Source of the DNA: Homalodisca vitripennis | Taxonomy: Eukaryota > Arthropoda > Insecta > Hemiptera > Cicadellidae | Direction of reading: 5' to 3' | Assembly: GCF_021130785.1 (NCBI RefSeq) | Contig: NC_060214.1 | Coordinates: 49,599,001-49,663,000 of the forward strand | DNA length: 64,000 nucleotides | Shown: positions 46,578-58,198 of the stretch, one piece after another | Numbering within the stretch: position 1 is the stretch's first letter | How the letters are laid out: each line of letters begins with the position of its first letter | Program-made: the position numbers and the translations under genes | The notes under the pieces: generated by a model | Databases searched by the model: none | Told to the model about the DNA's origin: nothing | The model's input: only the letters and a program-made list of their open reading frames with translations

Positions 46578-48113
46578 AGTGTTTTAGTGTTTTCTGGCGT
46601 TGTCACCCTGTTATTTAATAACAGGTTCGGTAGATGAGTAATATGTCTTTTAATTTTATTGTTTTGCTACGTTGAAGGATAATTTGTCACGTACTTTAAT
46701 TGGATTTGTTACACCCAACCGAACGCAACACCACCGAATGCTACGACACCATATCAGACATAGGTTTAGTGTTTTCTAGGACTGTCTACCTGTTGATCAA
46801 TAACTGCCTTAGTATATGAGTGATATGTCCCGTACTTTAATTGTATTTGTTACACCCAAACGAACGCAACACCACAGAATGCTACGAGGCCATATCAGAC
46901 ATAGGTTTAGTGTTTTTTAGGACTGTCTACCTTTTGATCAATAACTGCCTTAGTATATGAGTGATATGTCCCGTACTTCAATTGTATTTGTTACACCCAA
47001 CCGAATGCAACACCACAGAATGCTACGAGGCCATATCAGACATAGGTTTAGTGTTTTTTAGGACTGTCTAACTGTTGATCAATAACTGCCTTAGTAGATG
47101 AGTGATATTTCCAGTACTTTAATTGGATTTGTTACACCCAACCGAACGCAACACCACAGAATGCTACGAGGCCATATCAGACATAGGTTTAGTGTTTTCT
47201 AGGACTGTCTACCTGTTGATCAATAACAGATTTAGTATATGAGTGATATGTCCCGTACTTCAATTGGATTTGTTACACCCAACCGAACGCAATACCACCG
47301 AATGCTACGAGGCCATATCAGACATAGGTTTAGTGTTTTCTAGGACTGTCTACCTGTTAATCAATAATAGCCTTAGTAGATAAGTAATATGTCCCGTACT
47401 TTAATTGGATTTGTTACACCCAACCGAACGCAACACCACAGAATGCTACGAGGCCATATCAGACATAGGTTTAGTGTTTTCTAGGACTGTCTACCTGTTG
47501 ATCAATAACAGCCTTAGTAGATGAGTGATATGTCTCGTACTTTAATTGGATTTGTTACACCCAACCGAACGCAACACCACCGAATGTTACGAGGCCATAT
47601 CAGACATAGGTTTAGTGTTTTTTAGGACTGTCTACCTGTTGATCAATAACTGCCTAAGTATATGAGTGATATGTCTCGTACTTTAATTGGATTTGCTACA
47701 CCCAACCGAACGCAACAAACAGAATGCTACGAGGCCATATCAGACATAGGTTTAGTGTTTTCTAGGACTGTCTACCTGTTGATCAATAACTGCCTTAGTA
47801 TATGAGTCATATGTCCCGTACTTTAATTGTATTTGTTACACCCAACCGAACGCAACACCACCGAATGCTACGAGGCCATATCAGACATAGGTTTAGTGTT
47901 TTTTAGGACTGTCTACCTGTTGATCAATAACAGGTTTAGTAGATGAGTGATATTTCCCGTACTTTAATTGGATTTGTTACACCCAACCGAACGCAACACC
48001 ACAGAATGCTACGAGGCCATATCAGACATAGGTTTAGTGTTTTCTAGGACTGTCTACTTGTTGATCAATAACTGCCTTAGTATATGAGTGATATGTCTTG
48101 TACTTTAATTGGT
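46578..48113 (+). repeat. 141-bp satellite array, ten full-length or near-full copies
   Basis: The phase marker TAGGTTTAGTG occurs at 46761, 46902, 47043, 47184, 47325, 47466, 47607, 47747, 47888 and 48029: a period of 141 with one 140. Each unit carries GGACTGTCTACCTGTTGATC, TTTGTTACACCCAACCGAAC and ATGCTACGAGGCCATATCAG. The first unit (46578-46760) is diverged and carries extra sequence; the last is cut after TACTTTAATTGG at about 48113. Units differ by scattered point changes shared between non-neighbouring copies (for example TTTTCTAGG/TTTTTTAGG), suggesting repeated unequal exchange. No open frame persists through the array. Confidence 0.95.
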
Positions 48114-49586
48114 GTAGCGTTTAGTAAAGCCTCTCTTACCGAAGTTCAATTAAGGAAATCCTATTTATGTTTGTATGTACGCATAGTAAAAGCGAAAGAA
48201 TTAACCCCTGTGGTGAAACTTTACTTTTATTGTCTCTACAATAATATTGAGAATTATAAACATCGCTTCAGAGGAAATCATTTATATTAATCAAAAAGTT
48301 ACTTTCGTTACATTGATCTTATAGGTTACCAACTACATTACCATATTGAAAGAGCAAAAAAAAAAAAAAACAAACAAGTAAAGAGTAAATATTTTTTAAA
48401 TTAATTTAATTACTCTTTTCATTGCTTTTAATTTACTTAATGTTAAGGTAAAAGGTACAGAGATAATTATAGAGATAATTATAAAGTGTGAAGGACTGGT
48501 ACTGAATAGTACCCGAAAACTCTCTATTAACTCATATTTGTTTGTGCAATATTTTTGACCTATAGAATTAAAATTTTAAACAGCACAGTTTGCTTTCAAA
48601 ATATCGCCTTGGCCGATAAACAAATAGACTAACCAACACTATTTTTTCACCGTCACGAGCTAAAGCTCAGTCTATGTGGTTAACACTCTTCTGGATTTTT
48701 CTGAATTTAAAAATATATTCTATTTAACCAGCGAAGCGTTATCGAAGCCTACCACTTAAAGAGTTGAAAAATTTCATTTCTAAGTTGACAAGAATTAATT
48801 TAACTGTATGCTTGCAGACATCTGGAGTAGCTATATATTATTTGGACGAGTCTGTTAGGCAACACTTTGTGAGACGTACAACTACCTTATATATTAATTG
48901 GATGAATTGTATCTTTTCATATAGTCACTAAGCCCAAATTTTAATGACAGCAACATCTTTTAAACGTGGAACATAACTTACGTAAGAACGTGAACTGTAT
49001 AGATGGAATTACTAAAAATAAATGAACGGAAATTTTTAATTTTCTTCAACATTACAACTCCTGTTCAGTAAAAATGTTTACTCTTTCATAATTGCAATTT
49101 GCGTGTCTCTGATTTAATCTTAATGACTGTACTTTTAATAAATAAATAAAAATCCAACTCGACAAAAAGCAAAGTCACAGAATGCACTTGTATAGTGAAA
49201 CACAAATACATTTTAATGAATTGCATTTTAATGAATACTCAGCCATTTGTAACTGGATTTCCTGTCTGTGTGAACTGAATGGATAAAACGAATTAAAATG
49301 TTTTGAACGTCAAAGGAAATTAAACATCTTCTTTCTCTTTTGTGGTTTTATCATATTTAATAATATGATAAAATGGTTAACAAGATTTTTTAATAATTAT
49401 TCGCGGCCCATATTTTATATAACTGACTGTGAAGTTTTACTGTGCATAATTGTAATTGTAACCTTCGTTTAAAACATCCATCGTTCATTGTTATTTATAA
49501 AACCACTCCTAAAACGTAATTATGATAGGAATGAGAGGTAATTAAAATGTAGCATTCTTTTAATTATCAATACAACTCGATGTTAA
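48114..49586. other. Non-coding stretch with one repeat motif
   Basis: Contains GCGAAGCGTTATCGAAGCCT at 48731-48750, and the inverse-oriented GAGCTAAAGCTCAGT at 48657-48671; variants of this motif recur at 17.07, 52.19 and 54.95 kb. No gene. The plus frame entering from the satellite (to 48290) is not protein-like. Confidence 0.4.
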
Positions 49587-49749
49587 ATATATATATATAT
49601 ATATATATACATAAAATTGTATAAATGGCAATTGCCTTATTTAATTTCAATAAACATTGAATCGCAAAAAAGTACTTGCTCCGCCGGGAGTCGAACCCGG
49701 ATCTCTCACTTGCCGGGTGAATGTGCTAACATTACACCACAGAGCGCTT
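49587..49749 (-). mobile_element. tRNA-derived SINE, best copy
   Basis: On the minus strand the head (49747-49677) starts GCGCTCTGTGGTGTAATG, has an anticodon-arm-like TTCACCCGGCAAGTGAG and a perfect B box in GGGTTCGACTCCC. The acceptor stem is mispaired and the anticodon loop lacks U33, so this is not a credible functional tRNA. The body reads through AGTACTTTTTTGCGATTCAA and ends in a (TA)n tract at 49587-49610. Related copies at 49870-49979 and 46.3-46.6 kb share head and body, which is why I call a SINE rather than a tRNA gene. The T6 run soon after the head would act as a polymerase III stop, which is odd for a SINE. Confidence 0.65.
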
Positions 49750-49869
49750 ACTTTTTCCGATTCAATTATTTTGTATTTGGCCGCATCTGTCACATATGCG
49801 TTTAAATAAGCAAACTAACATATGATCGGAAGACCAAATACCTGTCAAACGAATTTTATTTACATTAAA

Positions 49870-49979
49870 TTGTATAAATTGCAATTGCCTTATTTAATTT
49901 CAATAAAACATTGAATCGGAAAAAAAGTACTTGCTCCGCCGGGAGTCGAACCCGGATCTCTCACTTGCCGGGTGAATGT
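49870..49979 (-). mobile_element. tRNA-derived SINE, head-truncated copy
   Basis: Same body and the 3' part of the tRNA-like head as 49587-49749 (CGGGAGTCGAACCCGGATCT on the plus strand), ending abruptly at GGTGAATG (49979), after which a TACATACATA/(TA)n tract begins. The 5' part of the head is missing. Confidence 0.65.
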
Positions 49980-49984
49980 ATCGT

Positions 49985-49995
<11 letters not shown>

Positions 49996-50016
<21 letters not shown>

Positions 50017-50045
50017 CATACCATATATATATATATATATACATA

Positions 50046-50108
<63 letters not shown>
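49996..50108. repeat. Compound (TA)n tract with CATACC/CGTA interruptions
   Basis: Alternating TA runs separated by ACATACCATA twice and by one AATA slip. Adjacent to the truncated SINE head. Confidence 0.95.
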
Positions 50109-51299
50109 GTCGTATAACAAAAAAATACTACAATGTAAAAATCCCTATGCGAAGTTTACATGCAGTAACTGTTTTAAAATAAAGTAAATTCTTGGTCGAG
50201 GAATCTATTTTCGAACCTTTAACCTAGATGAGAACTTAACATATAAGTAATTTTAAAATGAAATTTCTGGGTATAAAGACAACTGCTGATATTTTATTTT
50301 AATAAAATGAGCTATATACATTTTTTATTTTATTTTATATATAAAGCTCATTTCTTGCATAATACATACATACATATTTTTATAAAGTCCTGAGTACCAC
50401 TTTTTAAACAACACGTGTAATTTTTTTTCTGGTTGAAGGACGGCCAGGCTGTCAGATGAGCTTACTAAGGAGCAAGCTACGAAAAAAATTACCATGAGAA
50501 AAACAGTTATTCTTTACATCAACGCCAGTCATCTTCAAACTCTGCCGTAGCTTTGTTTATAGTAACTGCATACCATAACTTGCCGGGAAACTGCAGATGT
50601 TTGAAATAAAAAAATTATAGTCCGAGAAAATATGGTGAATACGGAGAATGACGAAAATTTCCATTTAATCACCTACCTAAACTGGAATCTAAAAGGGAAT
50701 TGCAAAACTTGGGTTGAAAAAAAAAGTAAAAATAGAGATAAATATTTAATATATAGATTAAATCCTGATCAATACTCAGAAAGAAAACAGCACATTTACG
50801 TAAACTGAAATTGAAGATATGTTGGAAACAAGCGTTTTGAATATGAAGATAGTGTCAAGTAATAGTTAGTTTAAAAGAAAACCGAAAGTAGTGGCGGGTA
50901 AAGAGATATAGTTTTATAAATAAAAAAGTAGTACACAATGAATACGGCAATAAGCAGTGAGCAATGAGCAGGACTGGACGATCAGTGATCAGAACATCTG
51001 TCTTTACTGTTCCGGACCATGAACTTTACTGAGCAAACATTGCGTCCTACTCACATTTGAGACGTTGTGTAATGGGGTTGTGCGGGAGGGTTGAGTATAG
51101 GATTGCTATTGATGTAAAATTATAGGTTTTGTTATAAGCTGATTGTTAGTTAAGAATGTTTACACATTTTGAGTTTGTTTATGTTTTGTACAAATTGATG
51201 AATAAAACGTTTATTGTCAAAAAGATAAGTTGTTTTAGTAATCCTTTAGTGGAGACGATGTGTAGAGGGCATGACAAAATACAGATATAAAAGTAAGAC
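50109..51299. other. Non-coding stretch, possibly LTR-like at its end
   Basis: Mostly AT-rich. From about 50930 to 51250 the sequence is more balanced and includes AATAAAACG followed by TTTAGTGGAGACGATGTG. A polyadenylation signal followed by TGG at a would-be primer-binding site is the layout of an LTR end, directly before a gag-like relic. No second LTR was found, so this remains a suggestion. Confidence 0.35.
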
Positions 51300-51880
51300 T
51301 TATGACTTCATTTCGAACATAAGTGGAGAAGTTTACATGTGAAGGATTTGATGAATCAACAAACTGGGAATATGAAGCCCACTGTATATTGCTGTGTAAG
51401 GTAAAAAGGTATAGGGGAGGATTCTCACAACGCAGAAAAACTCAGAAGTGGCCTCCTACTAGCTTACATAGGACCTGGACCGTTGAGAAGAGTCTAAAAT
51501 TTTCTACTTGCATTGGAAATACATCAGGCCTCCTTGGAATAAGGTTTTTGGAGGGGTTTAGGTCGGTATATAATCCTAAAAATACATATCCACAGCAAGA
51601 TTAGAATTTGAGAAGAGTATTATAGAAAATGGGGAAAGCTTTTCAGATTTTTCTATATGGTTATGGGGGTAATTTTGTTAACAAATCAGAGACAGTTAAC
51701 AGAATGCAGAGGGAGTAAGAATTCTTAAATTTGAAAATAGAAAATACGACAGCGCTAGCCTAAGGGTATAAAGGAAGATAGTAAGTACGCCATTGAAATC
51801 TGAAGACTTTTTGGATTTGGCATATAGAATGGAATTAACTCATCTTTAAATAGACAAGGAAATGGCCAGTGTAGTGTGGT
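51300..51880 (+). pseudogene. gag-like relic of a different LTR retrotransposon
   Basis: The frame from 51323 gives EKFTCEGFDESTNWEYEAHC, close in pattern to the N-terminus of many retrotransposon Gag proteins (a Phe-Asp-Gly-Ser/Thr-Trp-type block). Further on, in shifted frames, LEFEKSIIENGESFSDFSIW (about 51610) and SEDFLDLAYRMELTH (about 51805) fit later parts of such Gags. The frames are broken by several indels and stops. No protease or polymerase follows. Unrelated to the element at 26.1-31.9 kb. Confidence 0.45.
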
Positions 51881-53759
51881 GTATCAAAAGTTTTATAACA
51901 ATTTTATGCTCATAAAACGACGTTAACATTGTGTATAATAGATGTGGACTGCAACATGAATATGGCAAATGTTTGGCAAAACAACAAAATTATTTCAACT
52001 GTGAGAAAATTTGACATTTTTCTAACGTTCGCAAGTTTAAAAAGTGAGTAGAATAAATGAGAACTCGGAAGGAGATGGCAGCGAGGTAGAAGTTCGACAC
52101 CTGATATGAATGAGTTTACAGAAAAAAGGTATAATACCTAAAGCTCATATTATTTTACCTAGCAAAATAGTAGTTATATTTATTGGCTGAGCTTTAGCGA
52201 AGCTTATCACTCGACGCACGGGAAAAAAAATTATATTTATATCTGTATAAACGCTCAAATCAAATCGAAAAAAAGTTTTAACTATATATTAAAAATTTTA
52301 CATGAATCCTCTTTGTGTATGAATAACACGAAGTTGGCTATTATTAAATGTCACTCAATAGGATTTTAGTTGAGCTTTAGCACATTTATTACATCAGTCT
52401 TATAGGTAACCATGATGGCAAAGATTAAATAGCAGATTAAATCTATTTCTGCAATTTTTATATCTGCTAAAGGACATAAATAATTGAATTAAATATCTAA
52501 ATGGATTGTGTGGCAAGACGTCGAGAAAGATTTCAATAACCGAAACTTTAGTATGACATTTCATTTATGCATTTTTAAACTTGTTTCTCATACCATTTTA
52601 TATTTGTATAACTGTATGCAGGAATAGTGAGAGTATAATTAATTGCATATTTTAAATTTTACAGCAAAGCCTTTTTCGACACATTTTGTTGCGTATTTCT
52701 AACTTGTTACATGCAGACGAGATATTTATTACAGTTAGACAAGTTGTTTTGTTTCCCCTTTACAAATAAACAGTTTCTAAAAATATTATTCTATAATAGA
52801 TAATCATAGTGAATATTTTATTGTATACATTTAAAATGTAGTATAAAGTAAAGTATAAATGATTTTTTAATGTAGGAAGTTTCAAAATGAACGCTTTAAA
52901 ATTCGCTTATCTTCTAAGTAAAAGTATAGTAGTGAGGAGACATGATAAGTTGCATTTGCTCTTCCTTTTGTAAGTCTATTCAATATTTTTCCAAAACTAT
53001 AATATCAGAAAATGTACCTGAGTGTGTTACACCAAACTGAAAGAATAAGCTCTTTTGTTTTATTTAAAACATACATAAGAAGTTTTTCTAAGGGGGGCCT
53101 TGGTTATGACAAAGAAGAAAAGAGGAACATTTTATTCTCTTTGAAATGTACATTTGAAAATTGTGGTAGATTTTGCGAAAAATACATATACAGGAACATC
53201 TATATTGCCTCCTTATAAAGAGTTTCAACTTTACAATGTATTGACGTTTCTTTTAGTGGTAATGGTTCGCGAGTGGAACCATCAGCAAGCGGATGTCGTT
53301 TGCTTGAATAAAAGATGGCCGACCATTTCTCAAGTTACAACAAGGAAACGCAACTAAAGACAAATCGACAAATCGAACTCCATCACTTCAGGTAATTACT
53401 GCAAAAGAGAAGGTCTTAATAGATTATTATTTTTGATTGTATAAAATAACGTTGGATTGTAGAAGTTCCTTGCATACTAACAAAACAGACATACAAGTTC
53501 GTATGCAAGTAATAAAAGAAGAGCAATTTTATTCTTTTTTATGTTAAAGAACAAATTTGGAGTAATTGAATTTATAAACCTACAGCGCAGGTGAGGACAT
53601 GAAATTGACAAAGTAATTTAACTATAGGAAACGAAACATTCTGTAAGCATAATTCTTAAAGTGCAAAAGAAGAAGAAGTAATGTAAGTAATCACAAATAT
53701 TAAATACTAAATAACAAACATGAAGTGTAATGAACATTATTAAGCACCTGACAGGGACT
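51881..53759. other. Non-coding stretch with repeat motif copies
   Basis: GGCTGAGCTTTAGCGAAGCT at 52185-52204 (then TATCACTCGACGCACGGG) and GTTGAGCTTTAGCACA at 52368 belong to a motif family also present at 17.07, 48.7 and 54.95 kb. Open frames at 53012-53218 and 53154-53357 lack recognisable content. Confidence 0.4.
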
Positions 53760-54110
53760 TACTGAAATCCAGTGTCCGTCTATCTGTCCGTCCGTTTGTA
53801 TGATAACTTTTGATATAATGTTCATGAGATTTGAAATCTGGTAAATAGGTTCTCATGAAATCAAGAAAGGAAGAGATTGATTTTGAGGCAAAAATTTCAA
53901 AGTGCAGTCTGCCTATATGTTTGTTCGTCTAACCGTCTGCGAAACAGCCTTTCATAGAAACCTACTTGGAATTTGAAACCTGGAACATAGGTTCTTTGAG
54001 GTTTAAGGAAGAATATTATTTACTTTTATGTGTAAAGGTATAAAGACAGTCTTTCTGTGAGCAACCTCTTTGGCTTCTTTCTCTAAGGTCCTTTGATAAT
54101 ACGTTGCTTC
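53760..54110 (+). repeat. Dispersed repeat, copy 3 (longest)
   Basis: Begins with GTCCGTCTATCTGTCCGTCC and contains two internally similar stretches (GAGATTTGAAATCTGGTAAA...GGTTCTCATG and GGAATTTGAAACCTGGAACA...GGTTCTTTGAG). Shares blocks with 43740-43870 and 44560-44690. Non-coding; element class not identified. Confidence 0.5.
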
Positions 54111-54118
54111 GGTTTACT

Positions 54119-54146
54119 ATATTAATAATTTTATAATTATTAATAT
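54119..54146. repeat. Perfect 12-bp AT palindrome with 4-base loop
   Basis: ATATTAATAATT, loop TTAT, AATTATTAATAT. It lies just after the dispersed repeat at 53760-54110. Confidence 0.85.
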
Positions 54147-57100
54147 ATTAAAAATGCTTCGAGCTGTAAATTAATTAACGTAAAGATCCTCAGATTAAAA
54201 AGTTTATTGTATTATGTCCTGCTATCACAAATTTCAATTCATGGTTTGTGGAATGATGTACTTCAATTCAAACATAGTAATATACGGAATGTTATAAACA
54301 ATATATTGTTTATGTTTTTAAATTATTATACGCTAAAACGTATAAAATACGAATAAAGTATTTAATTTAATTTAAAAAATGTGTTGCTAAAACAACTGTT
54401 AATGTAAATAAATCACAAAATAAAGGCGTTTAAATACAAAAAGACATCAGTATTTGTACAGTATTTTTATCTAATATTCATTGTTGATAATTCATAACCT
54501 GCTTATGAATATTAGCAACTTAATTACAAAGGAGTACTATCAATATAGACTCCTTCATATTAATAAGAGGAAAATGTAGCCACTACTTTGATCGTGTGCT
54601 TGGACCTTTACTATATGAAAACTTGTTATACGAGGTCTATATAATCGTAAACAATCCCAAAAATCAATTCCTAGAACTCTTTAACTAGTTTTATGATTCC
54701 TTAATTCATCAAAAAAGAACTTCAGAGCACTGCGTAGCTCTAAAAGTTTGCATTATATGTAACAGCAGCCATTTAAACAGTTAAGAGAAAGTTATTTTCA
54801 TATTGTATGAGCGTTAGTGCTGCCTATAACTGGAAGGCTTGTCTGCTTTTCCATACGATATCTGATCTGCAAGCTTGAAAGTTTCCTTAAAGTTCGTTTC
54901 AAATAGGCACCATTGAATTGGACGATGGTGTATGTCACTTAATTAGATTTAGCTGAGTGTTAGCGAATATTTTCACAACATTATTTTTAACATGATATCA
55001 TCGACAAAGGCAAGAAATAAATATGAATAAAAATCCAAATAAACTCACTACAATCATATGAAATAATAATATATGAGATATTAACTCTAGATATGTCAAG
55101 AATTATATTATCTGTTGTAGTTTTAATAAAAAATGGTTTCCCCATGGACAATCATAGGTTCTATATGAATGTGTCCATCCATGTGATTTGGTTGAATACC
55201 ATTAACGCCTACCTCAGAGTACTTTTTCACAATTTTGTCAGCCGAGGGATGTTTATATTTTTTGTGTGATTTTCCTGTCTGTCTTTCTGCAGGACATGCC
55301 AAGCATAAAAATGTTCTAGAGCCTCGAAATTTTACATTTGAAGCCAAATGATATTGCCGATAATGAAGGCGTTTAAATTGACACTTTTATTGCGCCCAGA
55401 GTTGTTAGAGTTCTCTTGCCAGGTTATCAGACCAGAAAATGCAAGTGAATGTTAGTAAATTATATTTTAAACTTATAATAACAGTGTACAGTGAACATCT
55501 GTAATAATCTGTTGAAACTCACACAGATTAGACGAATCTAAAGGAGTTATGTGGGGATAAACCACAACCCACGAAAACCCCCGGTTTATTTGATTAATAC
55601 ATATTACAGTTTACGACTGAAGCAAAGATAAAATAAATACAGTTTAATTGGTACGACAAATTATACTCCCCCACGATTGCTTCCTCGGCTCGACCAGGAA
55701 TCATTCTCAATCGTATAACCGCGACCATCAGATCACTACACGTGACTTTGCCGTGTCCTTGTACGACCTTTGCTCGATAACGTATACTTAGTCGTAATGT
55801 CCCTCTCCCAGCTCAACTTATAGTACTAAAGCAGAATAATAGCCGGTCTATAGCACGGTGGAAAGGCCCACACATGCAAGACAATAAAGCCTGATACGCC
55901 ACACGTGATTGTTATAGCTTTTACATTGACATATGGGTCAACAGGCCGATAGTTATAGTTAACATATGTATTTTAATACTAATTCACTAAAGGCTTGGTA
56001 AATAAAAATTCTTATTGATTAATCTCTTTAACTACTCATGTTTAACTGTTTTACTGGTACGTGGGTCTGTATGGGATTTCCTTACGTATAAAATGATAGA
56101 TAAAGCGTTGTATTTGCAATATAATCTTTCCTTGCTTTATTTTCTAATAATTGTAGTTTTCTAAAATTCACATAACTGTTTTTATGAATTTAGCAGCTAT
56201 CTTCTTGGGTATTTGCGCAAACAATTTTTTACTCTTTTAAATTAAAACTAAAAAACTGTATAGTATATCCTCGTTATTTTAACATAAAACAAGCAACGAT
56301 TGAAACACTTTTTCAATACTAGTTAATGTACAGCTTAAATATAATGTAGTTGCTGTAGAACTGCAAACTTTAACAAAATTTGCTCCTACAAAAGACAGCG
56401 CTACGAAACGTCTGGGGGTTACAACGACGAGACAGCTTTTTCAAACTGGAAGAATTTTTATTCACTTAGACTATCAAATTTCGCTAGGATTTAGGTATTT
56501 AAAAATCGGAGCACATATTTTTTTACTTGATCATAGCTATCTAAAGCGTAATAATAACAGGTTTTTACTTAATAATTATGTATCCCACCACTTTTGCAAT
56601 TTATTAGAGTTATTCTGTTGGTGTCCTTTACAAAGAACATATAATACTTTTTAATTGTACCATTAAATATAATATTATTATAATGGAACCTAAAGTAAAA
56701 TTACGTCTTAGAGAGAATTATGTCCAGGGTATCTATCTCGATACTTTTAAACCCCTTTTCTTTAGTATATCAAAACATATTTCAAATAAGAAAAAAGACC
56801 TAAGAATAAAATACTCGTATAAAATAATACAGAAATAAAAATGTCTGTCAAATGCAAGGAAAACCGTGTATAAGTTACACAGTCGATGTCTGTAAAACCT
56901 TTCTGCACGCCAAACTATTTATAAAGACATTAATATTTAAACGTTCTTATTATCATATTCTTTAGATAAATTTTCTGTATTTACTAAAAGCTTGATGACT
57001 TCGTTTTCATAATTATAAATTTTATTTACGCACAAAGTAAATCCAAGCGTGGTAAATGCTATTGAGCCCTGCATTAGAACTTTCAAGATGAGTCGTGGAC

Positions 57101-58169
57101 GATACTTTAATTCGCAATGAAGAAAGCTCTAGAAATCTTCCAAAATCTATCTATGTTTTAAATAATACTTTTTGCTGCCTAATAATTAGTCTCCTATAAC
57201 GAAAGTTTACACCATTTTATAATCAATTTGGTGGTGAAATCAGCTATTAGAATACAGCACTATTAGATAAAGTAACGTTTGGAAGAGGAAAAAAAATCAT
57301 CTGAATGTGCTACGAGGGAAATGATAATACAGGATCTCAGCTGTATTGGAAATTAGTCCATTGTCCTACTCAGTGATAAAATAGTACATAACCCTAAATT
57401 CACCACTCCTTACCTAGAGAACTAGCTGTTGATCTCTTATTTTGATAAAATCTCTTTTATAATAGTTCAGTATCCAAAAAACAATTTGCATTGTGTAATT
57501 ACACGTTAGAAAAGTTTGGAAATCAAGTGACCAATTTTGCTAAGAAAGAATTTGATCGTCGTCCACGTTAGTTTGGGTGAATCCTAATTAGAATTTTACC
57601 CAAAAATAAATTACCTGAGACTATATTTCTTATCATAGTGGAATTTTATACACTACGTATGTCGTAAAAAACAAGATTGTGTGTTGATACTGTGAAAATT
57701 GGTTTTATACTGCGAGCAAAATAATATAAAGTTTCTTTACTTTTCAATTAAATTTTCAATTTTTAAAGACTATAGCCTGCAAATATTTTCAGTTATAACA
57801 AAAATTTAATTCATAACGCATCCGAACCACATATTCTCATTTTACACGGTAAAATAGAATTTACTGGACTCAATTAAATATGCTATTTCCATTTAGAAAT
57901 TTACTTATCAGTTTGTATATTATTGCCTAACACACTGCTAACATCTTGATTTTCTGCTTACTAGTGACTTAATTTTTACCAAAAATCATTCGGTTTATGA
58001 GCAGTACAATCTTAGTCACACTTTCAATTTTGTATTTTTACTTTGCACATGTTAATGGAGTCTACTCAGGTTACATACGGTAGGAAGTGGTTCTAAAGAG
58101 ACAGATCCAATCTCAATCAGGCGCGAGATATCTTGAATGGAATGTAGGTTACGTAGAGCTGTCTATTGT
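54147..58169. other. Long non-coding stretch
   Basis: AT-rich. One variant of the dispersed motif lies at 54951-54969 (AGCTGAGTGTTAGCGAATA). A GC-richer block at about 55530-55960 (CCCCCACGATTGCTTCCTCG near 55665) may be an unrecognised repeat or LTR fragment. The minus-strand frame at 55123-55347 (74 codons, with HMDGHIHIEPMIVHG) has no match I can name and is not called. Confidence 0.35.
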
Positions 58170-58198
58170 CCAAGGTTCATCTGCGACGTGAACCTTGG
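58170..58198. repeat. Perfect 10-bp GC-containing hairpin
   Basis: CCAAGGTTCA, loop TCTGCGACG, TGAACCTTGG. It sits in a locally GC-richer patch (58040-58230). Could be an old repeat end or a structured RNA; nothing identifies it. Confidence 0.8.

Noticed and set aside
46578..48113. CRISPR array
   Set aside because: Units are contiguous 141-bp tandem repeats with no spacers, in a eukaryotic context.
49677..49747. A functional tRNA gene
   Set aside because: Mispaired acceptor stem, no U33 in the anticodon loop, and shared head plus body with other copies point to a SINE.
55123..55347. Minus-strand 74-codon ORF with HMDGHIHIEP
   Set aside because: No recognisable family and no supporting signal; kept out of the gene list.
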